From contig CAKOSA010000010.1 in the NCBI GenBank assembly GCA_934101865.1, forward strand, positions 1-40,725: a DNA stretch of 40,725 nucleotides, given 5' to 3'. Below the pieces are notes generated by a model. That model was not told where the DNA came from, searched no databases, and saw only the letters and a list, made by a program, of their open reading frames with translations. Of the stretch, positions 24,958 to 34,258 are shown piece after piece. The DNA is from an uncultured Bacilli bacterium (GTDB lineage Bacteria; Bacillota_I; Bacilli_A; RF39; UBA660). Position numbers and translations under genes: made by a program. Position 1 is the stretch's first letter; every line of letters starts with the position of its first letter.

Positions 24958-25182
24958 ATGAAAAATTATAAATTCAAAATTGAAGGACTAGATTGTCCAA
25001 ACTGTGCCAGAGAGTTAGAGGAGGAATTACAAGAAATAGCAGATATTGAAAACGCATCCATAAACTTTATGACGCAAAAATTAAGCTTTGATTGTAACGA
25101 AGAAAACTATGAAGAACTAATTAAGAAAGTCAAAAAAACAATAAACAAAGCCGAGCCAGATGTAACCATAGAGGAGCAATAA
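24958..25182 (+). CDS. Heavy-metal-associated (HMA) domain protein
   Basis: A 74-residue ferredoxin-like HMA domain with the metal loop GLDCPNCA at residues 10-17. It would bind a soft metal and pass it to the ATPase. In many CadA/ZntA proteins this domain is fused to the ATPase N-terminus; here it is a separate gene, and the ATPase starts one base after its stop. The start follows AAAGGAAAG. Confidence 0.9.
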   Translation: MKNYKFKIEGLDCPNCARELEEELQEIADIENASINFMTQKLSFDCNEENYEELIKKVKKTINKAEPDVTIEEQ

Positions 25183-25183
25183 T

Positions 25184-27031
25184 ATGACGAAAAAGATGAA
25201 GAAAAATCTTTGCAATATAATAATATCATTCATATTGCTCCTTCTTGCCCTCATCACCAAAGAAAAAATACAAATAATAAGTACAATACTATTTATAATA
25301 TCATACCTAATAGTAGGCTATCCAATTTTACATAAAGCCCTAAAAAACATAAAAAGAGGCAAAATATTTGATGAAAACTTCTTAATGACAATTGCCACCC
25401 TCGGAGCTCTTGCCATAGGAGAACTACCAGAAGCCGTTGCCGTTATGCTCTTTTACCAAGTTGGAGAACTATTCCAATCATTTGCCGTAGATAAATCCCG
25501 AAAATCAGTAAAAGAACTAATGGATATCAGACCAGATTATGCCAATGTCGAAAGAGAAGGCAATCTGCAAAAAGTAGATCCCGAAAATGTAAAAATTGCT
25601 GAAATAATTATTATAAAGCCGGGTGAAAAAATACCCTTAGACGGAATTATCATAGACGGAGAATCATCCCTAAACACAGTTGCCCTTACCGGAGAATCAA
25701 TGCCAGCAAATGTCAAAAAAGGTGATGAAGTCCTTAGCGGTTGCGTAAATAATACAGGCCTTTTAAAAGTAAAAGTAACCAAAGAATTTGGCGAATCAAC
25801 CGTAAGCAAAATTCTCGAATTAGTAGAAAATGCCAGTAGCAAAAAATCAAAATCTGAGGCCTTTATAAGTCAGTTTGCCAAATATTACACACCAATCGTT
25901 GTAATAATTGCCCTAATACTAGCCATCTTCCCCCCAATAATTTTCGGCCAACCATTTACAACTTGGATTTACCGTGCCCTCACATTTCTCGTAGTATCCT
26001 GCCCGTGTGCCCTCGTAGTCTCAATCCCCCTAAGCTTCTTCGGCGGAATAGGTGCCTCATCCAAAATTGGCGTCCTCGTCAAAGGAAGCAATTATCTCGA
26101 AGCCCTCTCCAACATCGAAATAATAGTTTGTGACAAAACCGGAACCCTAACCGAAGGAAAATTCAAAGTTCAAAACATCAGCCCTACGGGAGTGACAGAA
26201 GAAGAATTATTAAAGTTAGCATCTTATGCTGAAAACTATTCAACTCACCCCATAGCACTCTCTATAAAGGAAGAGTATGGCAAAAAAATAGATACAAAAA
26301 AAATATCAGACGTAAAAGAAATATCTGGCAAAGGCGTAAAAGCAACCATAAATGGTGAAGAAATATTAGTAGGAAATGCAAAACTAATGCAAGAATATAA
26401 AATAGATTTGCCCGAAAATAATAAAAACCAAATTTATGTATCTCGCACTAATAACTATATAGGAAGTATAGAAGTTTCTGATAAAATTAAAGATGATTCA
26501 TATAAAGCTGTCAAAGAATTAAAAAAACATAATGTAAAAAAAATAGTAATGCTTACAGGTGATAAAGATGAAGTAAGCAAGGAAGTTTCTAGGGAACTAG
26601 GTTTGGATGAATACCATTCTGAACTTCTTCCTCAGGATAAAGTAAAAATAGTAGAAGATTTGATGAAAAATAAAGGTGAGAAAAGCAAATTACTATTTGT
26701 AGGAGATGGTATAAACGATGCCCCAGTATTAGCATTATCAGATATTGGCGTCGCAATGGGTGGTCTTGGTTCTGATGCTGCCATTGAGGCGGCCGACATC
26801 GTCATAATGACTGATGAACCATCTAAAATTGCCGACGCCATAAATGTATCAAAACGAACAATGAAAATTGTAAAAGAAAACATAATATTTGCTCTTACCG
26901 TTAAAGTATTAGTATTAATATTAGCGTCAGTAGGAATTGCCACAATGTGGGCTGCCGTTTTTGCTGATGTTGGGGTGTCAGTATTAGCTATATTAAATGC
27001 TTTAAGAATATTAAGAATAGAAAGTAAATAA
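25184..27031 (+). CDS. P1B-type heavy-metal-exporting ATPase (Cd/Zn/Pb type)
   Basis: Exports soft divalent metals from the cytosol with ATP. It has 615 residues and about eight membrane helices. The actuator domain shows LTGES (169-172), the transmembrane metal site is CPC (273-275), and the phosphorylated Asp is D317 in DKTGTLTEG. The nucleotide-binding HP motif (YSTHPIALS) and the hinge GDGINDAPVL are intact. CPC plus a CadC-type repressor favours Cd/Zn/Pb over Cu. The protein has no N-terminal HMA domain, since it begins with membrane segment 1 and the HMA is the preceding gene. The start follows GAGGAG. Confidence 0.93.
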   Translation: MTKKMKKNLCNIIISFILLLLALITKEKIQIISTILFIISYLIVGYPILHKALKNIKRGKIFDENFLMTIATLGALAIGELPEAVAVMLFYQVGELFQSFAVDKSRKSVKELMDIRPDYANVEREGNLQKVDPENVKIAEIIIIKPGEKIPLDGIIIDGESSLNTVALTGESMPANVKKGDEVLSGCVNNTGLLKVKVTKEFGESTVSKILELVENASSKKSKSEAFISQFAKYYTPIVVIIALILAIFPPIIFGQPFTTWIYRALTFLVVSCPCALVVSIPLSFFGGIGASSKIGVLVKGSNYLEALSNIEIIVCDKTGTLTEGKFKVQNISPTGVTEEELLKLASYAENYSTHPIALSIKEEYGKKIDTKKISDVKEISGKGVKATINGEEILVGNAKLMQEYKIDLPENNKNQIYVSRTNNYIGSIEVSDKIKDDSYKAVKELKKHNVKKIVMLTGDKDEVSKEVSRELGLDEYHSELLPQDKVKIVEDLMKNKGEKSKLLFVGDGINDAPVLALSDIGVAMGGLGSDAAIEAADIVIMTDEPSKIADAINVSKRTMKIVKENIIFALTVKVLVLILASVGIATMWAAVFADVGVSVLAILNALRILRIESK

Positions 27032-27049
27032 TAGTATAATATTTTAGAT

Positions 27050-27087
27050 AAAGAAAGAGAATTATTAAGTGATTTATCTTTCTTTTT
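27050..27087 (+). terminator. Terminator of the metal-resistance operon
   Basis: A 9-bp stem AAAGAAAGA/TCTTTCTTT with an 18-base loop, then T's. Confidence 0.6.
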
Positions 27088-27174
27088 ATATACAAATATG
27101 GAGAACATAATACATATTTATTTAAATCTATAACAAAACGGCTAAATAAACATAAAATAATCTAGGTGATATAA

Positions 27175-27474
27175 ATGAATGAACAATTATTAGGTATTGT
27201 AATAGACCCTGGTCACGGTGGAAGCGATTCCGGAGCCATTGGGAGTGATATGTATGAAAAGGATTATAACCTTCTTATAAGTAAGTATATGTATGATAGG
27301 TTAAAGGAACTAAATGTACCGGTAAGTATAACTAGAAATTCAGATACAACTTTGTCCCCAAAAGAAAGAACGGATGAGATATTATCATTCTATGGCAATA
27401 ATCCCAATGTTATAGTGATATCTAATCACTTAAATGCTGGGGGTGCGAAAGGTAAGAATGTAGGCAAAGTGTAA
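27175..27474 (+). pseudogene. Truncated N-acetylmuramoyl-L-alanine amidase (amidase_3)
   Basis: The 99 residues start well: GIVIDPGHGGSDSGAIG is the zinc-binding start of the amidase_3 fold, YEKDYNLL supplies the catalytic-type Glu, and VIVISNHLNAGG is the second His block. A full domain is about 170-180 residues. This one ends 8 residues after HLNAGG, without the final Glu motif, so it cannot be active. The start follows AGGTGAT. The break occurs where the island-like region begins, which suggests an insertion or deletion replaced its 3' part. No continuation was seen downstream in any frame I read. Confidence 0.7.
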
Positions 27475-27497
27475 TAGTGTCTTGTTTGCTTTAAAAC

Positions 27498-27532
27498 AAA
27501 AGGATTTTGGCTTAATGTTGAAATCTTTTTTT
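27498..27532 (+). terminator. Terminator after the amidase fragment
   Basis: AAAAGGATTT pairs with AAATCTTTTT (one G-U) over a 13-base loop and runs into T7. The rest of 27475-27668 is very AT-rich with no gene seen. Confidence 0.65.
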
Positions 27533-27668
27533 ATGAGTTATTAACTTAAAATAGGGTATATATTGTTAAAATATTTATTATTTATACTATTTCTTTATTT
27601 AAAGTTATAAAAAAGCAATCGTAATAATTTGATAATTTTATAAAAAAATTACTCTGTATCGTAATAAA

Positions 27669-27697
27669 TTGACAAGAATTAAATATAGTATTATAAT
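27669..27697 (+). promoter_or_regulatory. Consensus sigma-A promoter of the ATPase-hsdR-hsdM operon
   Basis: TTGACA, exactly 17 bp, TATAAT: both hexamers perfect. The predicted start is about 20 bases before the ATG. Confidence 0.9.
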
Positions 27698-27723
27698 GTA
27701 TATATAAGAAAGGAAGATGCATT

Positions 27724-28920
27724 ATGGTTATTCGTGAAAGATATTTAAAATTAATTAGACCATTTTATGATCAAGAGTTAATTAAAGTATTAATTGGTAT
27801 TAGACGTTCTGGAAAATCAGTTATTTTAAAACAAATAATAGATGAGTTAAAAGAAAATAATATAGATGATAATCACATTATCTATATTAACTTTGAGGAT
27901 TATGATTATGAGGAATATACTGATCCTAAAAAGTTAAACAATTATGTTAAAGAAAGAATAATTGATGATAAAAAATATTATATATTCTTTGATGAAATTC
28001 AAAATGTTGATAAATGGGAAAAAGTTGTTAATTCATTAAGAGCAACAAAGAATACATCTATTTTTATAACTGGTTCTAATAGTGATTTATTATCTAGTGA
28101 TTTAGCAACTCACATAGCAGGAAGATATGTTAGTTTTAAAATAACTCCATTTACATTTGATGAAGTTTGTAAATTATTAAATATTACAGATAATAGAGAT
28201 ATTGAAGATGCATTTAATGATTATATTAAATGGGGTGGAATGCCACAAAGATTTATGCAAAAAGATGATACTTCAAGAAAAACATATTTAAATGATATTT
28301 ATGATTCAATAATAATAAAAGATATCGTAAAAAGATTTAATATTAAAGATATAGATTTATTAAATAGAATAGTTACTTATATTTTAACTACTCCATCTCA
28401 AGTATTTTCACCTGATAGTTTAAAAAAATATATGCAAAGTGATTCTAGAAATGTATCATTAGAAACATTATATAATTATCTTGATTACATAACTCGTGCA
28501 AATCTTATTTCAAAAGCGGAAAGATATGATGTTAGAGGTAAAAGAATTCTTACAGGTAAATATAAATATTATTTAACTGATTTAGGTTTTACTAATATTT
28601 TAAGTGAAGGAAAAAAAGAACAAATTGGTGCTTATCTGGAAAACATTGTTTATAATGAACTAATTGCTAGAGGATATAATGTTAATATTGGTACATTAGA
28701 AAATGGCGAAATAGATTTTATAGCAACAAGGTTTAATGAAAAAATATATATTCAAGTTGCTTATATCTTAAGCGATGAAACAGTAATTGATAGAGAATTT
28801 AATGCTTATAAAAAGATTGAAGATAACTATCCAAAATATGTTCTTTCAATGGATAAATTTGATTTATCACAAAATGGCATAATTCATAAAAATATAATTG
28901 ATTGGTTGCTTAAAAGATAG
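27724..28920 (+). CDS. AAA_14/DUF4143 ATPase
   Basis: A 398-residue member of the AAA_14-DUF4143 family. Walker A GIRRSGKS (25-32), Walker B IFFDEIQ (D90/E91), a sensor-like ITGSNS and the WGGMPQ segment are typical of the family. The C-terminal DUF4143 region has a PD-(D/E)XK-like pattern GEIDFIATRF, then YIQV, in which the usual Glu-x-Lys is Gln-Val. That suggests a nuclease fold with an altered active site. These proteins are common in accessory DNA; their function is not established. It is the first gene behind a consensus promoter and lies 27 bases before hsdR, so it is probably co-transcribed with the restriction system. The start follows AAAGGAAG. Confidence 0.8.
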   Translation: MVIRERYLKLIRPFYDQELIKVLIGIRRSGKSVILKQIIDELKENNIDDNHIIYINFEDYDYEEYTDPKKLNNYVKERIIDDKKYYIFFDEIQNVDKWEKVVNSLRATKNTSIFITGSNSDLLSSDLATHIAGRYVSFKITPFTFDEVCKLLNITDNRDIEDAFNDYIKWGGMPQRFMQKDDTSRKTYLNDIYDSIIIKDIVKRFNIKDIDLLNRIVTYILTTPSQVFSPDSLKKYMQSDSRNVSLETLYNYLDYITRANLISKAERYDVRGKRILTGKYKYYLTDLGFTNILSEGKKEQIGAYLENIVYNELIARGYNVNIGTLENGEIDFIATRFNEKIYIQVAYILSDETVIDREFNAYKKIEDNYPKYVLSMDKFDLSQNGIIHKNIIDWLLKR

Positions 28921-28947
28921 TAAGTAGTTTAAAGAGGTGATTTAAGA

Positions 28948-31710
28948 ATGGCTAATTATGAAAGCGAAGCAAAATTAGAAGATAGAATGATAGATCAACT
29001 TAGAAGGCAAGGCTATAATTACATTGAAATAAATGATGTTAAAGAATTAGAGCAAAATTTTAGAAATCAAGTTAATTTGCATAATAAAGTAGAATTAAAA
29101 GGAAAAGATTTATCGGATAAAGAGTTTGAAAAGTTAATGATAAAAATATCTGGTAAGAGTATTTTTCAGTCTGCTAAAGAATTAAGACAAAAGCATGACA
29201 TAATTCGTGATGATGGTACTATTACATATATTGAATTATTTAATACTAAAGAATGGTGCAAAAATTCATTTCAAGTTACTCATCAAACTACAGTTGAGGG
29301 GAAATATGTTAATAGATATGATGTGACAATTCTTATCAATGGTCTTCCATTAGTTCAAATTGAATTAAAGCGAAGAGGAATTGATATGAAAGAAGCTTTT
29401 GATCAGATCAAGAGATATAAAAATCATTCCTATAATGGACTATATAGATTCATTCAACTGTTTGTAATTAGTAATGGTATTGATACAAAATATTTTGCAA
29501 ATGGAGACCAAGAATTAAATTACGGCTTTACTTTTTATTGGACTGATATAAATAATGATAGAATTACTAATCTAGAACAATTTTGTACTTTCTTTTTAGA
29601 TAGATGTCATATTGCTAAAATGATAGCAAGATATATGATAATAAATGAAACAGAAAAAATGCTTATGGTAATGAGACCTTATCAAGTATATGCTGTTGAA
29701 AGTATTGTTGATAGAGCAATAAATACTAGTAATAATGGTTATGTATGGCATACAACTGGTTCAGGAAAAACAATAACATCTTTTAAGACTAGTCAGATTT
29801 TATCCTTAGAGCCATCTATCAACCAAGTATTTTTCTTAGTTGATAGAAAAGATTTAGACAAACAGACATTAGATGAATTTAATAAATTTGATCCAGGTTG
29901 TGTTGATATGACTAATGAAACATTTAAATTAGTTCAACAGATTAAAGATAGTACAAAACCTTTAATAATTACAACTATTCAAAAAATGGCTAATGCATGT
30001 TCTAATCCGAGATATGAATCCATAATGGAAAAATATAAAGATAAAAAAACAATTTTTATAATAGATGAATGCCATAGAAGTCAGTTTGGTGATATGCATA
30101 AGCAAATCGCAAAAACATTTACAAATGCTCAATATTTCGGATTTACAGGAACTCCAAGATTTGAAGAAAATAAGAGTCAAGATGGTAGAAGTACAGCAGA
30201 TATTTTTGAAAAATGCTTACATACATACTTAATTAAAGATGCAATTAATGATGGAAACGTTTTAGGTTTTTCAGTTGATTATGTTAAGACAATAGAAAGT
30301 AATATTGATGATAGTAATGATGAGAGAGTGCAAGCTATAGATACAGATGAAGTATTTGTAGATGATACAAGAATTATAATGATAGCTCAGCATATTATAG
30401 ATCACCATAATATTAAAACGAGAGATAGAAAATATAATTCTTTGTTTGCTGTTTCATCTATTCCAATGCTTACAAAGTATTATGATACATTTAAAAAACT
30501 TGATTATAATTTGAAAATTGGTGCAATATTTACTTTTGGTGCAAACGAAAATTTAGATAATAAAGGAGAACATTCAAGAGATATACTTGAAAGAATAATA
30601 AAAGACTATAATAAGATGTATAATACGAATTTTACTACAAATAACTTCGATGCTTATTTTAGAGATGTTTGTAAAAAGATTAAAAATACGGATATTGATA
30701 TTGTAATTGTAGTGGATATGTTATTAACAGGATTTGATGCGAAACGATTAAACACATTATACATTGATAAACCATTAAAGTTTCATAGTTTAATTCAAGC
30801 ATTTTCAAGAACAAATAGAGTTGAATCAGATACGAAACCATTTGGTAATATAGTATGCTATGATTTGCCTTCTAAATTTAGAGTTGATGAGGCTGTAAAA
30901 TTATTTTCACAAACAGATAGAACAGATACAGTTATCATGGCACCTTATCCTGATTATTTGGAAAAATATATAAAGGCAGTTAATTATCTTTTAACTATTG
31001 CTCCGAATGTTGATAGTATTCAAGAGTTAGAACAAGATGGTAACGAAGAAAATTTAAAAAAGTTTATAATAGCATTTAGGGAAGTAGCAAAACTGTTAGT
31101 AAGTTTAAAAACATTTAATGAATTTGATATGAATGCTGAAGAAATACCTATGACATCACAAATGTTTGAGGATTATAAAAGCAAATATTATGAAATTTAT
31201 AGAAAGCTAGTGACAGCAAAAGAAAAAAGTTCAATTTTAAGTGATATTAGTTTTTCATTAGAGTTAATTCAAACAGATAAAATAAATGTTTCTTATATTT
31301 TAAACTTAATTAGAAATGTTGATTTAACTAACGAAGAACAAAAACAAAAAGATATAGAAGATATTGAGGCAAAATTAGTTAATGTAACTGATGATGAATT
31401 GTTCCTAAAACTAGATTTAATCAAAAGGTTCTTATCTAATGTATTGCCTACTTTAAAACCTGAAGATTCAATTGATGATGCACTTAATAATCATATGAAT
31501 AAAGAAAGGCAGAAAGAAATAGAAAATTTTGCTAAAGAAAATGATATTGATTTAGAAGTATTACAAGCAGTAATTGATGAATTTGAATATAGTGGAATAT
31601 TCCCTAATGAAATGATAGGTAAATCAATTCATGCTCCATTCTTAAAAAAGATATCGTTAATTGATAATGTAAAGGTATTTATAAAGAGCCTTTTAAGAAA
31701 GTATTTATAG
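28948..31710 (+). CDS. hsdR: Type I restriction enzyme, restriction/translocase subunit
   Basis: Translocates DNA with ATP and cuts it when unmodified sites are met. The N-terminal PD-(D/E)XK nuclease has D125 in YDVTILING and E139/K141 in QIELKRR. The superfamily 2 helicase motor follows, with Walker A HTTGSGKT (268-275), DECH (373-376), motif III GFTGTP, and a C-terminal motor lobe with DMLLTGFDAKRLNTLY and QAFSRTNR. Its 920 residues are within the family range, and the C-terminal helical part should dock on HsdM. The start follows AAAGAGGTGAT. All key residues look intact, so the enzyme is probably active. Confidence 0.95.
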   Translation: MANYESEAKLEDRMIDQLRRQGYNYIEINDVKELEQNFRNQVNLHNKVELKGKDLSDKEFEKLMIKISGKSIFQSAKELRQKHDIIRDDGTITYIELFNTKEWCKNSFQVTHQTTVEGKYVNRYDVTILINGLPLVQIELKRRGIDMKEAFDQIKRYKNHSYNGLYRFIQLFVISNGIDTKYFANGDQELNYGFTFYWTDINNDRITNLEQFCTFFLDRCHIAKMIARYMIINETEKMLMVMRPYQVYAVESIVDRAINTSNNGYVWHTTGSGKTITSFKTSQILSLEPSINQVFFLVDRKDLDKQTLDEFNKFDPGCVDMTNETFKLVQQIKDSTKPLIITTIQKMANACSNPRYESIMEKYKDKKTIFIIDECHRSQFGDMHKQIAKTFTNAQYFGFTGTPRFEENKSQDGRSTADIFEKCLHTYLIKDAINDGNVLGFSVDYVKTIESNIDDSNDERVQAIDTDEVFVDDTRIIMIAQHIIDHHNIKTRDRKYNSLFAVSSIPMLTKYYDTFKKLDYNLKIGAIFTFGANENLDNKGEHSRDILERIIKDYNKMYNTNFTTNNFDAYFRDVCKKIKNTDIDIVIVVDMLLTGFDAKRLNTLYIDKPLKFHSLIQAFSRTNRVESDTKPFGNIVCYDLPSKFRVDEAVKLFSQTDRTDTVIMAPYPDYLEKYIKAVNYLLTIAPNVDSIQELEQDGNEENLKKFIIAFREVAKLLVSLKTFNEFDMNAEEIPMTSQMFEDYKSKYYEIYRKLVTAKEKSSILSDISFSLELIQTDKINVSYILNLIRNVDLTNEEQKQKDIEDIEAKLVNVTDDELFLKLDLIKRFLSNVLPTLKPEDSIDDALNNHMNKERQKEIENFAKENDIDLEVLQAVIDEFEYSGIFPNEMIGKSIHAPFLKKISLIDNVKVFIKSLLRKYL

Positions 31711-31719
31711 GAGGATATA

Positions 31720-33282
31720 ATGTCAAGAGAAGAAAAACAACAAACTCAACAAGCCGAGTTACAAAAGCAATTATGGAGCATTGCTAATACTTTACGAGGT
31801 AATATGGATGCTAATGATTTTAAAAATTATATTTTAGGATTAATATTTTACAGATATTTATCTGAAAATCTTGTTAATTATGTTGAAAGAACATTATTAA
31901 AAGATGACGGAATAAGTTATGTGGATGCATGGAAAAAAGATGAATATAGAGATGAATTAAAAAGATATTTAATAGAAGATTCTAATATGGGATATTTTAT
32001 TGAAGCAGATAACTTATGGAGTGAATTAATATATAAAATTCAAACGGGTAAATTTGATATTTCGATGTTATCAAAAGCAATTAATTCCATATCAGATTCA
32101 ACATTAGGTAATGAATCCGAAGATGACTTTGAAAACTTATTTGAAGATATGGACTTGAATAACTCTAAATTGGGTAGAGGAGAAGCAGAAAGAACTAAGC
32201 TAATTTCAACAATAATGTTAAAAATAAATGATATTGATTTTCATCACGAAGATGCCGAAATTGATGTATTAGGTGATGCTTATGAGTATTTAATTTCAAA
32301 CTTTGCAGCATCAGCAGGTAAAAAAGCCGGAGAGTTTTATACACCACAACAAGTATCAAGAATATTAGCAAAATTAGTTACTATAAATAAGAGCAAATTA
32401 CAAAGTGTTTATGATCCAACTTGTGGCTCTGGTTCTTTACTATTGAGAGTAGGTAAAGAAACAAAAGTTAGTTCATATTACGGACAAGAGTTTAATTCTA
32501 CAACTTACAACTTAGCAAGGATGAATATGTTATTACATGGAATATCATTTAAACATTTTGATATTAAAAATGCTGATACATTAGAAAATCCAAAACACAA
32601 AGATATGAAATTTGATGCAATTGTAGCTAATCCTCCATATTCAGCACAGTGGAGTGCAGATCCTAAATTTATGGAAGATGAAAGATTTAGTGCTTATGGA
32701 AAATTAGCACCAAAGTCTAAGGCAGATTTTGCATTTATTCAACATATGATTTATCAATTATCTGATAATGGAACAATGGCAGTTGTTCTTCCACACGGTG
32801 TTTTATTTAGGGGAGCATCAGAAGGTACAATAAGAGAATACCTAATTAAAGAAAAGAATTATTTAGATGCTGTTATAGGATTACCTGCAAATATATTTTT
32901 TGGAACTAGTATTCCAACATGTATATTAGTATTTAAAAAATGTAGAGAGCATGAAGATAACATTTTATTTATTGATGCTTCTAAAGATTTTGAACCTGGA
33001 AAAAATCAAAATAGATTAAGAGATGAAGATGTAGATAAAATAATTGAAACATATAAAAATAGAGTGGAAATAGGAAAATATTGTCATATTGCTCCATTAA
33101 GTGAAGTAGCAGAAAATGAATATAATTTAAATATTCCTAGATATGTAGATACATTTGAAGAGGAAGAAGAAATAGATATTAAAGCAGTACAACAAGAATT
33201 AAAACAAATAGATAAAGAAATAGCAGAAGTTGATAAAGAACTTAATGTATATTTGAAAGAGCTTGGTTTGGAGGAGTTTTAA
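31720..33282 (+). CDS. hsdM: Type I DNA methyltransferase, modification subunit
   Basis: An N6-adenine methyltransferase that acts with HsdS. The N-terminal helical HsdM_N domain (about 10-160) is followed by the SAM-binding Rossmann core with motif I YDPTCGSGSLLL (231-242) and catalytic motif IV NPPY (304-307). The C-terminus is a coiled coil (about 480-515) that would contact HsdS. At 520 residues it is full length. It starts after AGGAGG, 9 bases past hsdR, and its stop overlaps the next start (TAATG). Unusually, it is not followed by a co-directional hsdS. Confidence 0.96.
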   Translation: MSREEKQQTQQAELQKQLWSIANTLRGNMDANDFKNYILGLIFYRYLSENLVNYVERTLLKDDGISYVDAWKKDEYRDELKRYLIEDSNMGYFIEADNLWSELIYKIQTGKFDISMLSKAINSISDSTLGNESEDDFENLFEDMDLNNSKLGRGEAERTKLISTIMLKINDIDFHHEDAEIDVLGDAYEYLISNFAASAGKKAGEFYTPQQVSRILAKLVTINKSKLQSVYDPTCGSGSLLLRVGKETKVSSYYGQEFNSTTYNLARMNMLLHGISFKHFDIKNADTLENPKHKDMKFDAIVANPPYSAQWSADPKFMEDERFSAYGKLAPKSKADFAFIQHMIYQLSDNGTMAVVLPHGVLFRGASEGTIREYLIKEKNYLDAVIGLPANIFFGTSIPTCILVFKKCREHEDNILFIDASKDFEPGKNQNRLRDEDVDKIIETYKNRVEIGKYCHIAPLSEVAENEYNLNIPRYVDTFEEEEEIDIKAVQQELKQIDKEIAEVDKELNVYLKELGLEEF

Positions 33283-34214
33283 TGAATGAAGTTAGATTAG
33301 GAAAACTTGAAAAAATAAAAGATCTGAGAAGTATTTGGAAAAATGAAGAATATGATTTTACTCCTTGGTTAGCTAAAGAGCAAAATATTAAACTATTAAG
33401 TGATGAATTAGGAATTTCAATAAAAGTTTTAAAGACTGAAGCTTCTGTTGGAAAATATTCTTTAGATATTTTGGCAGTCAATGAAGATACAAACGAAAAT
33501 ATTATTATTGAAAATCAACTTGAAATAACAAATCATGATCACTTGGGAAAAGTCCTTGTATATGGAGCCGGATACGATGCTAAAACAATAATTTGGATTG
33601 TTAAAGACTATAATGAAGAACATAAACAAGCAATTGAATGGTTAAATGAACATTCTGATGAGAATATTAATTTGTTTTTGGTAAAAATAGAATTATTTAG
33701 AATAGGAAATTCTGAAATAGCTCCTCATTTTGAAGTGATTAGTCAACCAAATGATTGGACAAAAACAATTAGAAGTAATCAAAGCAATACAGAATTAACA
33801 GGAATGAAGTTAGTTGATTTAAATTTCTGGCAAGGTTTTAGTGAATACTTGTCTGAAAATAGGACTACATTTTCTATTAGGAAAGCTCAGCCCCAACATT
33901 GGTATAGTTTGGCTATTGGATCCAGCGACTGCCATATAGATTTAACAGTTAATAAGAGTGGTGAAATTGCTTGCTCTTTATGGATTGAAAATAATAAAAA
34001 TCTTTACAATAGATTCTTTGAACATAAAGATGAGATAGAAATGGAATTGGGTTATTCTGTTAAGTGGGATTATAAAGAAGAAAGCAAAGCAAGTAGTGTT
34101 TATATAAGAAGTGATTTTAGATTAGATTTAAAAAGTAATGATTTATCAAAAGGATATGAGTGGTTATTAAGTAAGGCTGAAGATTTTAAAAGAGTATTTA
34201 GAAAGTACTTATAA
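33282..34214 (+). CDS. DUF4268 protein with PD-(D/E)XK-like N-terminal domain
   Basis: 310 residues. The N-terminal half has the nuclease-like pattern: Asp in YSLDILAVNE, then EN in NIIIENQLE. The C-terminal half (about 175-310; FWQGFSEYL, then WYSLAIG) is the DUF4268 region. Proteins like this often sit in type I restriction loci and other accessory regions, but their role is not defined. Here it is translationally coupled to hsdM by the TAATG overlap with a GGAGG site inside hsdM, so it is made together with the methylase. A DNA-end or methylation-status sensor, or an extra nuclease, is possible. The exact activity is unknown. Confidence 0.75.
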   Translation: MNEVRLGKLEKIKDLRSIWKNEEYDFTPWLAKEQNIKLLSDELGISIKVLKTEASVGKYSLDILAVNEDTNENIIIENQLEITNHDHLGKVLVYGAGYDAKTIIWIVKDYNEEHKQAIEWLNEHSDENINLFLVKIELFRIGNSEIAPHFEVISQPNDWTKTIRSNQSNTELTGMKLVDLNFWQGFSEYLSENRTTFSIRKAQPQHWYSLAIGSSDCHIDLTVNKSGEIACSLWIENNKNLYNRFFEHKDEIEMELGYSVKWDYKEESKASSVYIRSDFRLDLKSNDLSKGYEWLLSKAEDFKRVFRKYL

Positions 34215-34215
34215 T

Positions 34216-34258
34216 AAAAAGGATTTATACAAACATATTTTGCATAAGTCCTTTTTTT
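34216..34258. terminator. Long bidirectional terminator between the hsd operon and hsdS1
   Basis: A stem of about 18 pairs (34216-34233 with 34239-34256; one mismatch, one G-U) has A-run left and T-run right. It overlaps the 3' end of hsdS1 and would insulate the two converging transcripts. Confidence 0.75.
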
